Shown here: piece after piece, positions 46,841 through 61,690 of the stretch | Position numbering within the stretch: position 1 is the first letter of the stretch | How the letters are laid out: each line of letters starts with the position of its first letter | Origin: Linyphia triangularis | Lineage: Eukaryota; Arthropoda; Arachnida; Araneae; Linyphiidae | Length of the DNA: 64,000 nt | NCBI GenBank assembly: GCA_963978545.1 | Contig: OZ021731.1 | Coordinates: forward strand, 54,733,242-54,797,241 | Direction of reading: 5' to 3' | Notes under the pieces: generated by a model | Database searches by the model: none | Told to the model about the DNA's origin: nothing | What the model saw: only the letters and a program-made list of their open reading frames with translations | Translations under genes and position numbers: made by a program

Positions 46841-48273
46841 CCGAGGATTCTTCTGACTTTGTCACCAGTAAGCTTCGAGAACTGGAGAGCAAAATTGATA
46901 GAATGATGAGAAGCTATCCCAGAGCCAGGGATCGAAGGACCAGAGTCGTTTGCTGGCACTGCAAACGGGAAGGGCATCTACGACGAAACTGCCTTGATTT
47001 GAAAAGGAGAAGGGATAACACTACCACGGATTCTCCACAACTGAATCTAAGAAGATGTCATCTCGCAGTTCAGAAGCTGCAATGCAGAACAGGTGAAGCC
47101 CCGACCAGTCTTTTCCACGTTTCATCCCGACAAGGAGGAAACCAGGGTTTATTCGTGAAGGGGGAGATCAACGGAACTCCATGTCGTCTAATCGTCGATT
47201 CGGGAGCGAACGTAACGATCGTAAGGACGGACGTGGCTCGTCGCCTGAACAGCCGACTCCTCTACACAGCGCCCTCTGTTTCTCTACAAACTGTGTCTGG
47301 TGGTAATATCTCTGTTCATGGGAAATTGCAAGTGGACATTGCCCTTGGATTTAACACCTACAAGCACACCGTTTATGTTGCCGAAATTGTAGATCCGTGC
47401 ATTCTCGGACTAGACTTTTTGAAGAAAAATGGAATTACGCTGAATTTTGAGAAAAGCCAGCTGCAAACATGGAGAGGCGAAGTTCCTTTTCACGATCTAG
47501 ACATGAAAGAGCTGTGCGTATATCGGATTGTAGCTCATGAAGACAATGTCATAGAGAATGCTGAAGAGTCCACATCTATGGAAAGTACCTCTCCAGCCTC
47601 GGAAAGAGAACCAAATAAAGCGACGTTGATGAAACCCTTCCAGGAAGTGGTTCATGTGGAAATGGACAAAGTCAGTGAAGAGGGAATCGACATCCATGCT
47701 CCTGTTACAAGCATCGAACGGAGGTCCCGGGATCTATCAGCTGCACCCGCGGATGATTCGGACGCAATCTCAAAATCATATAACGAGCAAGATGGAGATC
47801 AGAAACTTTCACCGCTTCTGTTGGCATACGGGAGTGCAACTCACGAGACCACCGGATTTTCTCCATCTCTAACGATGTTTGGAAGAGACCTTAGGCTCCC
47901 CAGCAACCTCCTCTTTGGACAACCACCGGGCACTCCTTCCTCGCCTGTCCAGTATCTAGATGATCTGCAGGCACGTTTGGAAGCCGTACATCGGTTCGCC
48001 AGAGAGAGAAACAACATCATGACGGAGCGCATGAAGATCCGGTACTATGCCAAGGCCATGGACCGTTCATTCCAGGAAGGTGACAAGGTGTGGTTATGGA
48101 ATCCTAAACGTCGGAAAGGACTCTCCCCTAAGCTCCAGACGAACTGGGAAGGGCCTTATGTGGTCCTTAAGAAGATCAACGACGTCGTGGTAAGGATTCA
48201 ACGGACACCCTCCTGTAAATCTAGAGTAGTACATCACAATAGGCTAGCCCCATATTATGATAGAAGTGATTGA
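46825..48273 (+). pseudogene. gypsy pol remnant: zinc knuckle, protease, integrase tail
   Basis: 482 codons, overlapping the end of gag in another frame. A CCHC zinc knuckle (C43, C46, H51, C56) is followed by an aspartic protease with the DSG active site at 125-127 and ILGLDFL at 193-199. Near residues 315-325 the sequence jumps to integrase: LLLAYGSATHETTGFSP at 331-347, FGRDLRLP, and a GPY/F-type domain around WEGPYVVLKK at 441-450. Everything between (RT, RNase H, integrase HHCC and DDE core) is deleted, yet the frame stays open across the junction. The open frame may reflect youth or selection on a trans-mobilised derivative. Confidence 0.9.
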
Positions 48274-48320
48274 ATGATCTTTCCTCTTAAGGACTTCACT
48301 GCCCGGGACGTGCAGTCTTT

Positions 48321-48333
48321 AAGAAGGGGGAAA
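48321..48333 (+). other. polypurine tract
   Basis: AAGAAGGGGGAAA immediately before the 3' LTR, the plus-strand primer site for reverse transcription. Confidence 0.85.
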
Positions 48334-48799
48334 TGTTGCACAAATTGTCTGTATATATTGTAAATAGTGACGTATTATGTCAAAATTCTATTGTAATTTA
48401 TTTTTATCTTATTTTATTTATTAATTAATAGCGATTATACAAGTTAGAAAAAGGTGGCAACACCTAAAGCAATCGAGAAGTTTCGAGATATTTCGTTTCC
48501 GATGAATTGGCTGGAAATTTCGAGAATGTCTCACGCGCTTGTATATAAAAGATTGGAGAACGGGAAAGTTTTCAGATTGACTTCGGATTTCGTTGAAAGC
48601 TGATCGCTTTGTTTACCTATTGGAGTGAGCTTGTATAATCGCTGAATTCGAAGTTATTTTTGTTGAAGCTTGTGTTAAAGCTTGAGAGTAATTAAACTGT
48701 TGCCTGTGAATAAATTTTGTGAGTTTTCTGAAGAGAGAATAAATATTTTTATACCGTGAAAACTGTACCATCATTGCCTCAGCGGAAAAATTCATAACA
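48334..48799 (+). repeat. 3' LTR, 466 bp
   Basis: Identical in length to the 5' LTR. Two differences are seen by eye: A to G in the GCAATTATAC segment and G to A in the GTGTTGAAGC segment. Confidence 0.93.
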
Positions 48800-48833
48800 A
48801 TATTTAGTAATTAATATTTCTTTAGTAATTTGC

Positions 48834-49230
48834 AGTCAATATTTCTGAAAAATTCTAGAAATCTTGTACCCCCTTGCAATTAATTCTTCCGGTGCTTATA
48901 TGTTCCCAATCATATTTTATTTTTTGTATATTGTATATGCAAGTATAAAAGTGTATATGCAAGTATGAGCTATGTTAAAAGTCACGTTTAAAATAGTATG
49001 ACCCCTACACAATTTATATTATTTATATCAATCAATATTTCTGAAAAATTCTAGAAATCTTGCACCCCCTTGCAATTAATTCTTCCGGTGCTTATGTTCA
49101 CAATCATATTTTATTTTTTGTATATTGCATATGCAAGTATAAAAGTGTATATGCAAGTATAAAAGTGTATATGCAAGTTTGAGTTATGTTAAAAGTCATG
49201 TTTCAAATAGAATGACCCCTATACAATTTA
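48834..49230. repeat. tandem duplication of about 190 bp in the hAT-like element
   Basis: AATATTTCTGAAAAATTCTA, TTGCAATTAATTCTTCCGGT, TATATGCAAGTATAAAAGTG and ATGACCCCTA recur in order in two adjacent units. The TATATGCAAGTATAAAAGTG piece is itself repeated two or three times in each unit. Confidence 0.75.
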
Positions 49231-49605
49231 TATTATTTATATATATATTCAACCCTCTGTTTTCAATTATTTGCATTGTAAAAATATTATGCTTAATATT
49301 CAGCATTGTCATTAAAAGCTATTAAAAATTATCTAAATTTTTCTTAAAATCACTGCACCAATTATGCGAAAATATAACTTTTTTTTAATAGATACATTCC
49401 AGTTGGAAAGTTAGTCACCTTACAAAAAGAAATTATGAAAAGTAGTAATTTGCCCCGAAAAACTTCGTTTGTGGCAAAATTAAAAATCAAATAAATAAAA
49501 AATAAATAAAATAATAATAATGTATCGATATATCGATATTTTTTCTATGCAACGATATAGTATCGATATTTATTTTGATCGATATTTTCGACCTCTAATA
49601 ATAAC

Positions 49606-51844
49606 TGATATTTCTATGTCAAACAACAAACGATTATTTCATGGTTTATGCTCGCTTTATGCAGTGTATGAGCTGATGACCATACTGCGTTAAAAAAATA
49701 AATATTCTAAATATACTCTAAAATTACCTTACTTTTTCAGAATATAATGAATTAAGGTCCAATATTTTTATTAAAATTGAGGTAAATGTCGGCATTTTAG
49801 AAAAAAGTACATTCGATCTCAAAAAAATATTTATATTTTTTAGAAGAAGAATATAAAAAAAATACTGTGCCCTAACATTAAAAAAATTTGATCTAAATTA
49901 GTAAAAGTAATACATTAATTACACATTTTTCTTTAAATCGAATAACATTGTCTTTATAAAAAAATGAAATTTCTTTTGAGATTAAGTTGTTTGTGTCGGA
50001 GAAAAAATTCACACTTTTATACAAATGCTACGCAAACGGAAAATTTTATTTAAGTTCTTTTAAATTAGATATTTTATTTTGATCTTATATTTTAGTACAT
50101 ATTTAAAGCAAAATAAAATTTATCAATTAATGAATACATGTTTTTCAATTTATGTTAGGGATTATATAAATAGTTTTTCCAACAATTACGTGTTGAAATT
50201 CTTTTCAGTTGTATGTTTTTAAAAATATTTATATATTATTCGAGGTGAAAATATAGCTTCAAAAAGCTATATCATAAAAAATTATATTACTTTTACAATT
50301 TAAATTTAATTTCAGAAAAGCTTATACATAAAAAAAATTATAGAAGCATACAAATTATTTACACTTCATTGCATTAATTCTTCCAATGAGATTCGCATTT
50401 TCTTTTCTTTTAATCAGTTGCTGAAATAACAATGCAATTTAGTACCTTTTGAGACTTAATGCGTCATGTAGTATTTGAATTATGTATTTAATACTTTCAT
50501 TTTAAATATTTTGTTGATTAAAATCCAGCGTTAGGAAACTTAATAATCATAAAAAGTTAAAAATCTATTCATTAATATAGTGCCATTTAAATAAACACTT
50601 ACAATAGTAATGGTAAGAAAATAATTTAATAAATGCATATAACAATTAATTAAAGTAGCTATGCAATGTCAATCTAATTTTCGATTACACAGCCTAAAAA
50701 CAACTTCAGAATAATATTAAAAGAGAAAATTGGTAGAGATATATATATTTTTTTTACTAAAAGATAGAATAATAAGCCATTTCTGTCACATTCTTGATAC
50801 AATTTTTTAAAAATGTTCTATTAACCCCAAAAAAACCCATTTGTTTTGAAAATCCCTTGGAAGTAACTAAAATAACATAAATCAGGCTATTATGTTTATT
50901 TTTGCAAGCGATTATTTGTAAATGTTAAGTGCCCATAACTGGTCGATAACTAAGTAGCATAGCTTTTTTAATAGAAGCTACGCCTTAAACATTAAAGTAA
51001 AGGAAATTAGTTAAATAACTTATCCCTAGCGATTATGAGAAAACATTCTTAAAATAGCTACGAAAATATTTTATTAATTTTTAGTAACTAAAATACACTT
51101 GACACTATCTTGTGTAAAATCGTTTTAGATCACCTATTTAAATCTTAAAGGAAAATGGATTTCAATTGAAACGTAGCTATAATAAAAAATCGTATTACGT
51201 TTGGTCTCAGTATGATAACTCAAGAAAAATCTAGTCATCGTTTTTTTTTTATTTGGAATATGTTTATCGATGTAATGGAGCCCCAATCACCGAGCACAAG
51301 TTGTCTGATGATAATTTTGAAAGACTTGGCAAAAGGTAAGGAATATGAAGATTTGGTACTTCACATTCTTAAGATTCTCTATTACAAACAGGCGGTCGAA
51401 ATAGTAGAGTAAATGGTCATGCGCGGCCCCAGAAATATTTGCAAGGGGGTACAAGACTAGATTTTTATCAAAATTTTTTTTTCTTTTGCAATGTTAATTA
51501 ATAATTATGCATTATAAATTATACTCTTTCAGAATACTTAAAATTCATGGTACATATTTTTAAAAGCGCAACCTTGTTAAAGAGAAAAAAATACGAAATA
51601 GTAAAAATATAGAAATATATATTTTTAACGATTTTTTTTATCATCCAACTAGATTTCATGGCATTTAAGAGACAGTGTTTTGAATAGAGGAACTTGAAGA
51701 TGCAAAAATACAAAAGAGTAACACTTTTTTTATTTCTTCCAAGTTTCAGATATAATGAAAAAAAAAAAAAAAAAAAAAATCAAAATGAAACACGAAGGCA
51801 GATTGGGATATGTTCAATTGAATTCTAAAAATAGATTTCAAGAA
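49606..51844. other. no gene recognised
   Basis: AT-rich sequence. Near 51425-51460 a GGCCCC/GCAAGGGGGTACAAG phrase resembles part of the hAT-like family. Otherwise nothing is recognised. Confidence 0.4.
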
Positions 51845-52097
<253 letters not shown>

Positions 52098-52264
52098 CCT
52101 CTAATAATCATAGATTACAAGCGCCAGAAAATCGTAACGCAAGTAGCTATAACAATACACTAAATTAATAAAAAAAAAAAAGCTCATTGGAACATGAAAG
52201 TATAAACGGTATATATGCTTTTTTTATCTTAGAATTTATATCTTTTCCCTTATTTTGGAAAATT

Positions 52265-52322
52265 TTTCAAGATCCAGGGGGTTGCAAGTGCACCTCCTTG
52301 CACCCTCCTGGGGGCGCCCATG
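52265..52322 (-). repeat. fragment of the hAT-like family
   Basis: Reverse complement contains CATGGGCGCC followed by CAGGAGGGTGCAAGG and TGCACTTGCA. This matches the GGCGCCACCAGGAGGCTGCA stretch of the element at 62329-64000 (near 62595). Confidence 0.55.
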
Positions 52323-52621
52323 TAAATGGCAATAGAAGCAATAACAAGAGCGTGCCACAAGGAAAGAAGAGACTGTCACATCAAAGTCTGAATTGAATTA
52401 AGAAAGGAAGTAAACCATTTTAATACTAAATCATATTACCGTGGAAAGCAATCATAAATCCGGATATTTATAACTGAAACTTGTAATCAGGTGTGAGATC
52501 ATAAAATCTCCAAAACGAAAATTTAGTTTTTGTCATTAGCATACTTCTAAAATCAGAATTGTGAGGTATGAGTTATTTCCAGATTCAAAATTTTTTCCTA
52601 ATCGACGAATTTTAGAATCTC

Positions 52622-52967
52622 TATTGTATAAAACAATCGACAGTTATTGTTGTTCATGTTTGGAATACGTTTACTGTTGAATATAACAATCTATAATCAT
52701 CACTATTCTTGTTTGGAATAAGTTTATTATTGTATATAATAACCTAAAGCCAAAGGTATAATAGTTTGGAATACGTTTGTTGTTTTATATAACAATCTAA
52801 AGTTCTTGTTCGGAACGCGTTTATTGCAGCATATAACAATCTACAGTCATCATTATATTTTGTTTGGAAAACGTTTATTGCAGCATATAACAATCTACAG
52901 TCATCATTATATTTTGTTTGGAAAACATTCATTGTTGTATATAACAATTATAGTTATCGCTAACATT
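52622..52967. repeat. minisatellite, units of about 55 bp
   Basis: About six tandem units built on TTGTTTGGAATACGTTTATTG, ATATAACAATCTA and TCATCATTATATT. The two units at about 52805-52913 are nearly identical; the outer ones are diverged and length-variable (41-57 bp). Confidence 0.85.
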
Positions 52968-53305
52968 CGCACTTGCTACTTACAGTATGTACTTGTAAAA
53001 TTTTAGCATATTTATCACTCAAATTTTGAGAACGTTATCAATCAGATCTCAGTCAAAAAAAAATTCTGTCTTGTATCTGTATGTTTCTAGATTATTTATC
53101 ATATAGTTGTAATATTTTTTACTTTTGGCATACTTATTCAAACTTTTCCCAATATAATTCTTGTTATTTCTTTCATTTCATAAATGTATCCGCTTATTGT
53201 TGCACATTGGGTATACATGGTGTTTGTTCAGTTTTCACTTTTTAAGTGCAAATGGTATAACATAAATCAGTGTACTAATATTAATTTCATTTCACTCATA
53301 GTATT

Positions 53306-53309
<4 letters not shown>

Positions 53310-53389
<80 letters not shown>
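53310..53389. repeat. (AT)n then poly(T)
   Basis: About 31 AT units followed by a T-run of about 17. Confidence 0.95.
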
Positions 53390-53773
53390 CTCCTAATTTT
53401 TTTAGTAAATATAATTCCGTTATGCTACAAAAAGTTAACTACCATAGTGGTAAGTGTCAAAATAACCCAAATACAAGCAAAGAAGCATTTAGGAGAATGC
53501 AGATCAATTTATTAATAACTATAACAATACTAGTAAAATAAATAATCTTCCCTGATAAAAGTGTTACTTAAGTAGTCGTTAATATACATCAAAATTCCTC
53601 AAGACAAATGTATGCAATAAGTCCAAATACACTGGATTATTTAGATATTGTTAAACATTGGCCAACCGAAGGGGGCAATGTCTAATTATATCTAAACAAG
53701 AAGGGACGTAAATAACTCACAGTGGCGAAGCCTGATTATTGGACAAAAGCCTCCAATGGCTTTGGTCTAGTAG

Positions 53774-53983
53774 GGCTTAAAAGTTTCATTGTTATCTCCA
53801 CTGGGACCATCGCGGCTTTACTTTGCACAGGCTCAAATCCGGGACATCAGAAACGTCAGCAGGGCAGATCTCCGGACAGGCATCAAGAGAGATGGGGATG
53901 AAGATCAAGAGGATGATGATAATGGTGATCCTGCTTTCTTGAGTCCCCTGCTTTACAAGAACCAAAGTCCGTCCAACCTGTAA
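53774..53983 (+). CDS. orphan coding-like segment, unrecognised
   Basis: An open frame of about 70 codons ending TAA at 53981-53983, with no good ATG at its start. It could be a terminal exon (a TTTGGTCTAG possible acceptor lies just upstream) or a retrocopy remnant. Composition is unlike its AT-rich surroundings. The peptide has GPSRLYFAQAQIRDIRNVSR, then a basic stretch, then a strongly acidic RDGDEDQEDDDNGD, and ends NQSPSNL. I recognise no family. It is on the opposite strand to GluCl. Confidence 0.25.
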   Translation, partial: GLKVSLLSPLGPSRLYFAQAQIRDIRNVSRADLRTGIKRDGDEDQEDDDNGDPAFLSPLLYKNQSPSNL

Positions 53984-55747
53984 CTACTAATTTTATGGAT
54001 GTCCCGAAACCGGGTGTTCTGTGTATTAGTTGTCTTGAATGCCAGTCTACATTGGATCAACGTCAGTGAAATGAAAACACAGGATTGCAAAAGTAAATCC
54101 TTTTATTCGTCACCAAAAAATTTACAATTCTTTAATCAGCAGCAGCAAAATACATTCAAGTTCAAACCAAAGCTTCCATTCTTGACATCACAAACGTGTA
54201 AAAATAACGCATTTTAGCTATGCAAATTATAGGATCAGAAGAATTTTCTGAAAGAGGGACGTGTATGTGTTGCCTTCTTTGGAACTCCCTAAGACTAATC
54301 TCAAATAAATGTCATGAGATGTAGATATTGTCAAACGACTTTAAGTTATGATGGAAAATAACGAAACTAAAAAGTAGTAGATTATCCCATGATGAACATA
54401 ATGTAAAGATACTATAAAGTTATTTAATTTTATAGACTTTCTTTTTATTATATAATTTTGGTGAATAAAAATCCATGAAATGGTGCAAATATTTTGTAAT
54501 AGTTACAATACAATACTTCTAACTTGATCTACAGTTTTTGACAATTTTTAAATATGTGAGACAATATCTGGATAAAATATATTGCATAGTGTATAACGAA
54601 AATATTTCTGCTGTTATCAATTATTATAAAATGACAAAAAGATTTCTGCTGGAAAATATTCAGCCGCTTTAAATGTTCTATAATGCCATTTTGATAAGTA
54701 ACAATTTAATGAAACTGGACATAATATAACATTAATTACATTTTTGTAGGAAAGTCAATTTTGAAAATTTTCATTTTTTTGGTTGCGTAAATAATATAAT
54801 ATTTTTAAGCATGTGAGTTTTACAAACTACAACATCAAATAAAAGAAAATAAACCTTCTTTGAAAGGAATTTAATAATTTAGAGAACATATTTGCGAGTT
54901 AAATTTGTTGCGCGTAGTTTAAACTAAAGAGATGCAACGATAACAATAAACATATCTATAAACGAGTTCTCAATTGAAGTGGAATGTCACAAGCAACATT
55001 TTCTTCTATAAAAACATCTTTTACATATCTCTTAACCCTCCTCCAAAATAAACTAAAAACATAATTAATCAAGAGAAAAGTATTCCTAAGACAAAGAAAA
55101 GCGAGCAAGCGCTATGTTTTAAACTTCAGATTAAGATGACATATCATTAGTACCATCCTACAGTTGATTTATTTCTTTTAATTATTTTACCGATTTGAAA
55201 TTGATTCTCTTTTGTCTGGAGGATTAGTTTTCCAATCAGGTTGTCGTATGCACAATTAATGAAGATTATAAGGTACTTGGAAATTGAAACTTGTTGTTTA
55301 TGAAAATGAAGTAGTGTACGTTTGTAATTTACAGGGATCTGATTAAAACAACAGCTAAATGTAATTAAAAAAAAAAAAAAATAATAAGATTTTCCTAATT
55401 TTTTTCGCATAACGCAGGTCTCTGCTAATATAAAGAATATTCATAATTAAAGTTTTCCTGATAAGAGCCATCTAGTGTTAGTTAAAATCAATAGGTCATA
55501 AATGTTCAATAAGCTCTACTGAAATCATGTGAAAACTATCCTTAAATTATAATTTTTTTTTTAAATAAAAAGAATTGTAAAATTTTTAGGTACTTTTCCT
55601 TTAGATAGGTACCAGAAAAAAACCGCAAATTGCAACTATAACTCATTCAAACTAATTTTCAAATAATTTATATTCTTATAACAGGTTGCTATAGTAACGC
55701 TATGCGAACCGTCAACATATACGTTTGGCTATACATTTAAGCGTTAT
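53984..55747. other. no gene recognised
   Basis: The plus ORF at 53999-54217 has no motif. The rest is AT-rich with an A-run near 55366. Confidence 0.4.
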
Positions 55748-55751
55748 TTAA

Positions 55752-55962
55752 CCCTTTGCGCTCGGCGCCTCTGAGGCACCACACGATTGGATGCCCCAAC
55801 ACGAGATGACCACTAGGTTTGGTACAGAAATTCGATGCATAGCCAATGACTGTGTTCAGTTTCTATGAAGTGAATTCGTAACCTAGAATCGAATAAAAAA
55901 TGCCGCGAAATGTCTCGAGTTGCTGGTCCGTCCGCGCAAAAAAAAGTCTCAAGTGCAGAGGG
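55752..55962 (-). mobile_element. piggyBac-like MITE copy 3, inverted
   Basis: 211 bp bordered by TTAA on both sides (55748-55751 and 55963-55966). Its left end CCCTTTGCGCTCGGCGCCTC is the inverted counterpart of the right end of copy 2, and ACACGATTGGATGCC matches copy 2 inverted. It has diverged further than copies 1 and 2. Confidence 0.8.
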
Positions 55963-55966
55963 TTAA

Positions 55967-57554
55967 ACATGCAAAGGCTTAGCGACAGCTGAGCCAACTG
56001 GTATCCGTCTAACGGAAAAATACCAATTTTTATGAAATAGTTAAGAGTTTTTCAAACGACTCTTTAATAACAATAATTAGATAACAGATATTCAAATATG
56101 AATGAGAGTTGACCTTGTTTTGATATGAATTGAGAGACTATGAATGAGAGGAATCTTTTAGTTCAAAACTTTATCTGAGTACATGGTGGTATATATCCAA
56201 ATCCTAGCCAAATCAAAACACTATCGAACAAGAATTCCCTCCTCGAAGGCATTTTGTCGATACGCCTAACCGACAAAGAAATATAATAGAATGGAATGGG
56301 GTTAGCGTTTCGTAGAAGAAAACTAGTCTAAACAAAGCAATTTGGGTTTTCAATCTCGATGATTTCTGGATATATTCAAATTCAGAAATGGCAAAATTTC
56401 GTATGTGCTCATCCTCACTCCAATCCACTCACCCATCCACGCACACATCATTTAATTCTCTAGAGTATTTCTGGTGGTGGCAGAATGTGCAAATTTAACA
56501 TTGTTCGAGATACTGTTAGTGTTTGCACGCAAACAAACGAAATATTTGAAAAAACCAAGACTTTTCAGAAGGCTTTTTATAGAATGGGGGCAGGCTTCAA
56601 GCCATCATTATCTGCATAGTATATATTTGTATAGGCGGAAGAATGAAAAATTTGATATTTTGGCAAGTGCTGGTGAACACAGAAATTTGAAAATCAAGAC
56701 AAAGAAGGGGACGCAGAGAAGGGGAGCGGAGTTATAAATCAGCATTATCTGCATAGAGACTACATAATGGGGGATATAATGATGATATTTGGTACTCTGG
56801 TAGGTATAAGAATATACACAAAGGAGAAAATCTGAAAAACAGGACCGCAATAATTTATATTTAATTTAATATAAATTTTTGCAGAGCTAAAAGTCTTCAT
56901 TATTTTACACAGGAATTTTTTTTGTGTGGGTAAATTGTGGCATTTTATTCGGTAGGCAGGAAATACTCGAGAACTATTATTATTCACGTAGGGTATTTCT
57001 ATTTCTATTTTTGATATAATGATAATATTTGGCTTTATATTAAGAATTGCCATACCAACAAAATAATACGTTTGAAATAAAAAAAAAAAAAAGTCCGTAA
57101 ACGAAAGTTAAAATTTGGCGATCAGTTCTGGCAAAACAAGTGCAAAAACCTGGTAAAATAGTTTCTTCCAAATTATAGGGCATGTAAAATAAAAGAGCTA
57201 CAAATAATTTTTGTTACATGTGGTATTTCTAATGACGGTAGAATGCTGCAATTTGGGAAAGGAAACAAATCTGCCCAAAAAACCACGTTTTGCACGACGC
57301 GATCCTAAAATAGTGAACATAAAAAGAGGTTAAAACTGCTTTGTCAATCCTTTTTTGCCTGATATGCTATAACTAAAATAGGCTTTCCCCAAGAATATTT
57401 TCTTATAGTTCTTTTATTACTTCTTAAACTGAGAGTAACTTTATTGGATCAGTCATTTTTAATGTATAATTATTACAATATATATACCATGCCTAAAAAG
57501 AATTGTATCAAATTGTAAATCAGACATAAATAACACAGGTTAAAATTGATTATT
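55967..57554. other. no gene recognised
   Basis: Unique AT-rich sequence. Short ORFs on both strands near 56474-57053 lack motifs. TCTGCATAGTATATA- and TCTGCATAGAGACTACATAA-type phrases near 56610 and 56748 look like a small local duplication. Confidence 0.35.
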
Positions 57555-57735
57555 TGCTGAAAAGGTTCCACTAGGAGCATAACAACTTTGGCTAATATTA
57601 CTCGAGATTGGCCAATCCCAATGTAATCGGCCGTTGGATAGCGATATTGGCCAATCTCGTCCAATGTTGGATTAAATATATTGGAAGTTTTTAAATGATA
57701 TTTCACATTTTTAAATTTTAAATATTTTATTTACA
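57555..57735. repeat. dispersed repeat, copy 2 (GGCCAATC motifs)
   Basis: Diverged direct copy of 24500-24675. A further GGCCAATCTGCC phrase follows at 57838, so the element may extend to about 57905. Confidence 0.6.
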
Positions 57736-59284
57736 AGAAAGAAGGAGGACACAACTTTATTTCGTACTGTGTATGAAATGTTTATTTAAAACAAAAAATA
57801 GGTTATTTTAGATCGATGCTCGAGTTTCGGTCATAATTGGCCAATCTGCCAGAACCTCTGCACCAACATTGGACAATACTGCTGTGCTACCCGAGTCTAG
57901 TAATGCTAGAAATATAAAATGCGTCTTATTGGTAGCCTGGCAGGAATTGTTGGATCTGATAGGTTCCGAGTAGGATAATTTGAGTCTCAATAATTTTTTA
58001 AGTAGCAGGTTTTTGTTTTATTCTTTTAAATTTAATTTTATTTAATATTTTAAAAACATGATATAGTTTAATCGAAAAAAAGGCTATCACTGAACTCATC
58101 ACTGTCAGAACAGTTAAATTAAAAGTTGTGTCAAAATGCTCAACATCTAATTTTAAACGCCAAGTGAAATATTACTTTAGAATGTCTATATCGGTTAACG
58201 CACACAAAAACTCAGTTATTGAAAGTGAAAGCTACCATGATCCAACGATTTTAAACCTGGCAGTATATACGATTTTATTAAAATTTTTTATGGCTAGGCA
58301 AACAAGAACAAGCATTTTTATCGAGATGTTTTTGAGTGAATTTGCATCTTTCTAGATAATTCTCAGCCTTTATTGTTAATTTATATAAGTTCTTAAAAAA
58401 GTCAGTTTATCTAGAGCTGAAAAATTGTTTTCCTCTGTTAGAAGTATAGAGTTCCTTATAACTTCGTATTTGTCCTAGGAATCGTAATAAAGTACAACCC
58501 TTTTCTAATTGAATTAAACAGTAAATGATGTTACGTTTAGTTTTAGTACTAAAATTCAATGGTAAATCTTATTGAAATAGCCGTAAGTTACACCTTTAAA
58601 ACACATTAAACCAATTAGGCTTGTATGAAATGTTTGGAGTCAAACAACGTACGAGGTGAGTCAATAAAAACATTTATTGTTCGAAACTAGCAGCATGTGA
58701 GGGTTAGCCCATTAAATTAATTAACCAGGTTAAAATCACACGTAATTTCAGAATATATATTCGAAAATAAAACAAATTTAATCGTATAGTAAATTCAAGT
58801 AATTTGAAATCGATAGTATTAAAGTAGTGTCAGTAAATTTATTGTGTTAGAAAGCATTTGAAGATTTTTGATTTGAAGTACTAGAGGGTCTTTAAATTTT
58901 AGTATTACTTTGTTCATAGTTTTTTTTTTTCCTTCTAATTCGTTGAAATTATTTTTATTTCTTTAATTTCGAAAACACGCTTTTTATTTGTAGTTACTAA
59001 CTATTTCAAGTATATGTCATTTTTGATTTGTTGTATAAAAGATAATTTTAATTTTAATAATGTCTTAAGTACTCCAAGTAATATTTTGAATAAATATTTT
59101 TCATAGATTGTGTTTATATAGTTTTTAATTTTTAAATGTCTAAAATTCGTAAATACACGTAAATAGATTTTTATATCAGAAATGTTCTTGTGTTTTTTTT
59201 TTTTTTTTTTTTCTATATTTTTTCCCCTTATTTAAAAAAATAAATAAATTAAATAGGCTCAATTATTATTAGGCTAAAATTTAA
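57736..59284. other. no gene recognised
   Basis: AT-rich. The ORF at 58128-58355 has no recognisable motif. Confidence 0.35.
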
Positions 59285-59440
59285 ATAGGATTCTTAAGGG
59301 GGCTCCTCCCGTTGCTCACTAATGCTTTCCAGCTCCTGAGGATTACTTCGCAAACCAAGGAGATTGCTACGCAATCTTCAAATTGTCTGCTCTGTAACCT
59401 TCGTTAAACTCTCACTACGCTTGAGCATTGCTACTAATAA
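59285..59440. repeat. dispersed repeat, copy 2, inverted
   Basis: Inverted, diverged relative of 28845-28965, GC-richer than its surroundings. It carries GGGGGCTCCTCCCGTTGCTC and an ATTGCTACGCAAT palindrome. Confidence 0.6.
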
Positions 59441-59631
59441 TAAATAATTATTGAAAATCGTCCACTAGTGAAGCTTTGTGACGTGATAAAAAAAATCAAC
59501 AAATTATGAATTTCTATCCTAATTTACTAGCACATGGTCTTTGTAAACGATAGCATTTAAATTTATATTTAATCTAATTCAACTCTTAAAAGCAAGAATT
59601 TTCGATTTTAAACTATGGATTTTTTTTTACT

Positions 59632-59635
<4 letters not shown>

Positions 59636-59670
<35 letters not shown>
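59636..59670. repeat. poly(A) tract, 35 bp
   Basis: Uninterrupted A35. Another A-run of about 29 lies at 59947-59975. Confidence 0.95.

Positions 59671-61690
<2,020 letters not shown>

Larger units (their letters stand above)
45284..48799 (+). mobile_element. Ty3/gypsy LTR retrotransposon, internally deleted
   Basis: 3516 bp flanked by the 4-bp duplication ATAT (45280-45283 and 48800-48803). Order: 466-bp LTR, primer-binding site, gag, protease, integrase C-terminal remnant, polypurine tract, 466-bp LTR. The LTRs begin TGTTGC and end ATAACA, and I count two differences between them, indicating recent insertion. Reverse transcriptase, RNase H and the integrase zinc and catalytic domains are absent, so any movement would need enzymes from a relative. 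There is no envelope gene. Confidence 0.93.
43511..49597. mobile_element. hAT-like element split by an LTR retrotransposon
   Basis: The left end TAGAGTTCGGGGATATATCG and the inverted right end TAGAGGTCGAAAATATCG are rich in ATCGATAT palindromes. Flanking octamers ATAACAAC (43503-43510) and ATAATAAC (49598-49605) match 7 of 8, fitting a hAT target duplication. Removing the gypsy insertion (45284-48799 and one 4-bp duplication) leaves about 2.57 kb. No transposase ORF is visible. A second copy begins at 62329. Confidence 0.75.
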
